Assembly (NCBI GenBank): GCA_964567045.1
Contig: CAZMLE010000084.1
Span: 1-15,839 of the forward strand
Length of the DNA: 15,839 bases
Direction of reading: 5' to 3'
Source of the DNA: JAFNGF01 sp964567045
GTDB taxonomy: Bacteria > Planctomycetota > Phycisphaerae > Sedimentisphaerales > Anaerobacaceae
The translations under genes and the position numbers were made by a program. Below are positions 13,847 through 15,839 of this stretch, one piece after another. Below the pieces are notes generated by a model. That model did no database searches. It was not told the origin of the DNA and saw only the letters and a list, made by a program, of their open reading frames with translations. Each line of letters opens with the position of its first letter. Within the stretch, counting starts at the first letter, position 1.

Positions 13847-14041
13847 ATGGAATGCAGGAAAGATACAAATCTCAAGAGCTGCGGCTGCTCATATCCTGGA
13901 TGTGAGCGCAAAGGAATGTGCTGCGAGTGTTTGAGCTATCATCTAAAGTCAAAGCAATTGCCTGGCTGCTGCTTTCCGCCCGCTGTGGAGAAGACCTACG
14001 ACCGCAGCTTCAAGGCATTTGCCAAGGCCTGGCACCTTTAA
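13847..14041 (+). CDS. Small Cys-rich DUF6485 family protein
   Basis: A 64-aa protein with nine cysteines (3, 12, 14, 19, 25, 26, 28, 41, 42) in the order CxCxxxxC, CCEC and CC. The string VEKTYDRSFKAF near the end agrees with the DUF6485 family as I remember it. The spacing suggests a metal site (zinc or iron-sulfur), which is inference. It has no signal peptide and so is cytosolic. It starts 12 bases after the GH51 stop, so it may be on the same transcript, although the family is generally not tied to carbohydrate genes. No convincing ribosome site is seen. Confidence 0.82.
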   Translation: MECRKDTNLKSCGCSYPGCERKGMCCECLSYHLKSKQLPGCCFPPAVEKTYDRSFKAFAKAWHL

Positions 14042-14269
14042 ATGGTTTAACCCCACGTAAAACCCTTCGACCCGTGGCTACGCCCAGGGTCTCGTCTTAC
14101 GGCCACCGCAGTCAAGGAGATACCCCCTAACGGCGGGATTTTTCTTGCCTGCCTCCCGATTGTGCTACAATATGGTTAAGAGTGGGTATTTGAGGTTGGG
14201 TGCGTTGCCCAATCCCGACACGTTGGGACCAACATACCCGTGAACGGTTAGTATATAATGAAGGTTCAC
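14042..14269. other. Intergenic, no gene seen
   Basis: No open frame here resembles a protein family. TACAAT at 14166-14171 with TTGCCT 15 bp upstream is a poor promoter candidate. TATAAT at 14254-14259 has no -35 partner. The stretch at 14064-14093 (ACCCTTCGACCC and GCCCAGGGTC) contains a short inverted repeat. Confidence 0.4.
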
Positions 14270-15630
14270 ATGGGAGAGCAAGGCGGCGTACAAGTCAGCA
14301 GTAAACCTAATTGCGGCAGATTGCGGTCTGGCCTGTTGGTACTGCTGGTGTCTTTTCCGGCGGTGGCGCGCGCGGCGTTGCCTGCGGTGCAGAACAGCGC
14401 CAACTGTACCCACACAATCGTCAACGGGCGGCCAATCCTGTTTCTCGGTGATACCTGCTGGCTCATGCAGCAGAACATGGATAAGGAGGCGATTCGGGAA
14501 TACCTCGATCACCGCAAAGCCCAGGGGTTCAATGCCATTGGCATTCAGATGGATTTCGGCTGGTCCAAGGGCGGACGCGATGTGAACGGAAACTGTCCTT
14601 ACTTGAATCCAAACGGCACTGCGCTGCATCCCGGGTACTGGGAGTACACGAGTTGGATCGTAGACCAGGCTGCCCAGCGAGGCATGTACGTGTTTTTCAA
14701 GGCCAGCGCCATGGAGGTGCGCGATTACAAATGGTGCATGGGGGGGACGGGTATCACGACCCCGAATGATGCCTATACGCATGGGAGACTGCTGGGCGAG
14801 TGGTTCGGCAGGCGTGGCCAAATGTCGAACATCGTATGGATGATGAGCTATGACAGAACAATAAGTGCCGTCTCACCGGAGGCGGCGCGCGTGCGGGCGC
14901 AGGCCGAGGCATCGCCGATGGCAATAATGCCGTCAATGAGTTCGACGGCCAGGCGGATTACAGCACGGTTTTCATGACGTTTCATCCTGCCGGGCCGGGC
15001 ACTTCGGCATCGTTTCACTCGGAAGCCTGGCTAGATGCGGCTGGCGTGCAGCCGGGACAGCCGAATGTGAATGATATCAAGCTGGTCCTGCAGGAGTTCA
15101 ACCGCTCGCCGCGAAAGCCCGTTCTGAACATCGAGCCGAACTATGAATTTTCACTGAACGGTCAAGTGGACACGAAAGTGCGTCGACAGGGCTGGCTGAC
15201 TTTCTTGCACGGGGGGAGCGCTTTGATCTATGGGCACCAGACGATCTGGCGCGCGACCTGGCCCGACATGAAAAACGTATGGGACACCGGCAGTGTGGAC
15301 AACCTGCTTACAATGAGAGATCGCCTTTTGGAATGGGAGTGGTGGAAACTCCGTCCCGACCTGGGATTGTTTGATGGCACGCAGAACGACCCATCCTATG
15401 TGGGTGCCAGTTGGTCCGAAGATCGTGTGGTGGTTTACCTGTTTGGCTCGCGCACATTCCGAGTAGCACTGGATCGGTTGAGTAGTCCAGTCACGGCTTA
15501 TCGCCTGAATCCCGCCGACAATGCCGTGACGATGGTTGGCACGTATTCACCCGGCGAGAAACCGACGTTTTCGACGCCCAGCGGATGGGCGGACGTAGTG
15601 ATGATGTTTGGTATCTCGGACCAGGAGTAA
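14270..15630 (+). pseudogene. GH140-type (DUF4038) glycoside hydrolase with a frameshift
   Basis: Two overlapping frames encode one protein of about 453 aa. The first part has a signal peptide (hydrophobic core GLLVLLVSFPAVARA, cut before ALPAV), then the DUF4038 catalytic start (VNGRPILFLGDTCW, YLDHRKAQGFNAIGIQ) up to NIVWMMSYDRT. The second part has MTFHPAGPGTSASFHSEAW and KPVLNIEPNYE, plus a C-terminal beta domain (RPDLGLFDG to WADVVMMFG) like the collagen-binding-like domain usual after DUF4038. The D of MMSYDR and the E of NIEPNYE align by eye with the catalytic pair of GH140, whose founder is an apiosidase acting on rhamnogalacturonan II. At 14906-14910 the reading changes: restoring one G would give AQAEGIADGNNAV and join the frames. 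This is either a true frameshift or an assembly error. ATG 14270 follows GAAGG at five bases; ATG 14258 is the alternative. Confidence 0.85.
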
Positions 15631-15839
15631 GCGGTTGTCAGCCCCCTAGTTTATTGATTGTCTTTGTCGTAATAGACCAAATATTCTCCTTCGTGATTGC
15701 TGGCTGTCAAGCCCCTCCATTTGACAAAATCAATTTGAACGAGCACTTGGGTTCTCAAGAAATTCGTTGAAATTACGGCGTATTTTGAGACTGTAGCATC
15801 TTTACAGAGTTCCTTTCTATCCTGCTTTTCGCATTTGGC
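15631..15839. other. Intergenic end of window
   Basis: No gene is supported. TGTCA (15706-15710) and TGACA (15722-15726) form a short inverted pair around AGCCCCTCCATT, and a similar TTGTCAGCCCCC string lies at 15634-15645. Their meaning is unclear. Confidence 0.3.

Noticed and set aside
15585..15770. 61-codon frame across the end of the GH140 gene
   Set aside because: It starts within the GH140 coding sequence in another frame and shows no motif or ribosome site.

Overview
The window looks like accessory chromosome of a mesophilic, polysaccharide-degrading bacterium, most likely a planctomycete of the Phycisphaerae type. That placement is inference. It rests on a DRG-like TGS GTPase, an actinobacterial-type LeuB, a DUF6485 Cys-rich protein, GH51 and GH140 enzymes, and a GxxExxY protein beside repeats built from AACCACGGAT-like units. 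No rRNA, tRNA, CRISPR array or transposase is visible.

Layout. 1-1300: the 3' end of a GxxExxY gene, then an AT-rich gene (HEPN/AbiU2-like, uncertain) closely bracketed by oppositely oriented copies of the repeat. 1327-2415 (+): a LeuB-type dehydrogenase with NADP-type cofactor residues. 2567-5738 (-): three genes I cannot assign to a known system. They encode a zinc-ribbon polytopic membrane protein, a TPR lipoprotein and a two-helix membrane protein. The first and last share a two-TM module with a conserved loop. 5739-6279: mostly non-coding, with short hairpins. 6280-8970 (-): a rifampin-phosphotransferase-like / PEP-synthase-like protein. 8971-9274: divergent promoters, a GC-rich inverted repeat, and a back-to-back inverted pair of the AACCAC repeat in the leader of the next gene. 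9275-10258 (+): a DRG/Obg-type GTPase with a TGS domain. 10340-11671 (-): a PDDEXK-like nuclease-fold protein and a HepT/MntA toxin-antitoxin pair with a good promoter. 11930-15630 (+): a secreted GH51 alpha-L-arabinofuranosidase, a small DUF6485 protein, and a secreted GH140-type (apiosidase-like) hydrolase split by a one-base frameshift.

How the genes fit together. The last block suits attack on arabinose- and apiose-containing pectic side chains. LeuB and the GTPase look like core functions. The GxxExxY gene, the bracketed gene, the nuclease-like protein and MntA/HepT look like accessory or defence cargo. The least explained part is the three-gene membrane/TPR block at 2567-5738, where a duplicated membrane module flanks a lipoprotein. 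The second is the repeat, which is seen once around a gene and once as an inverted pair without a gene.
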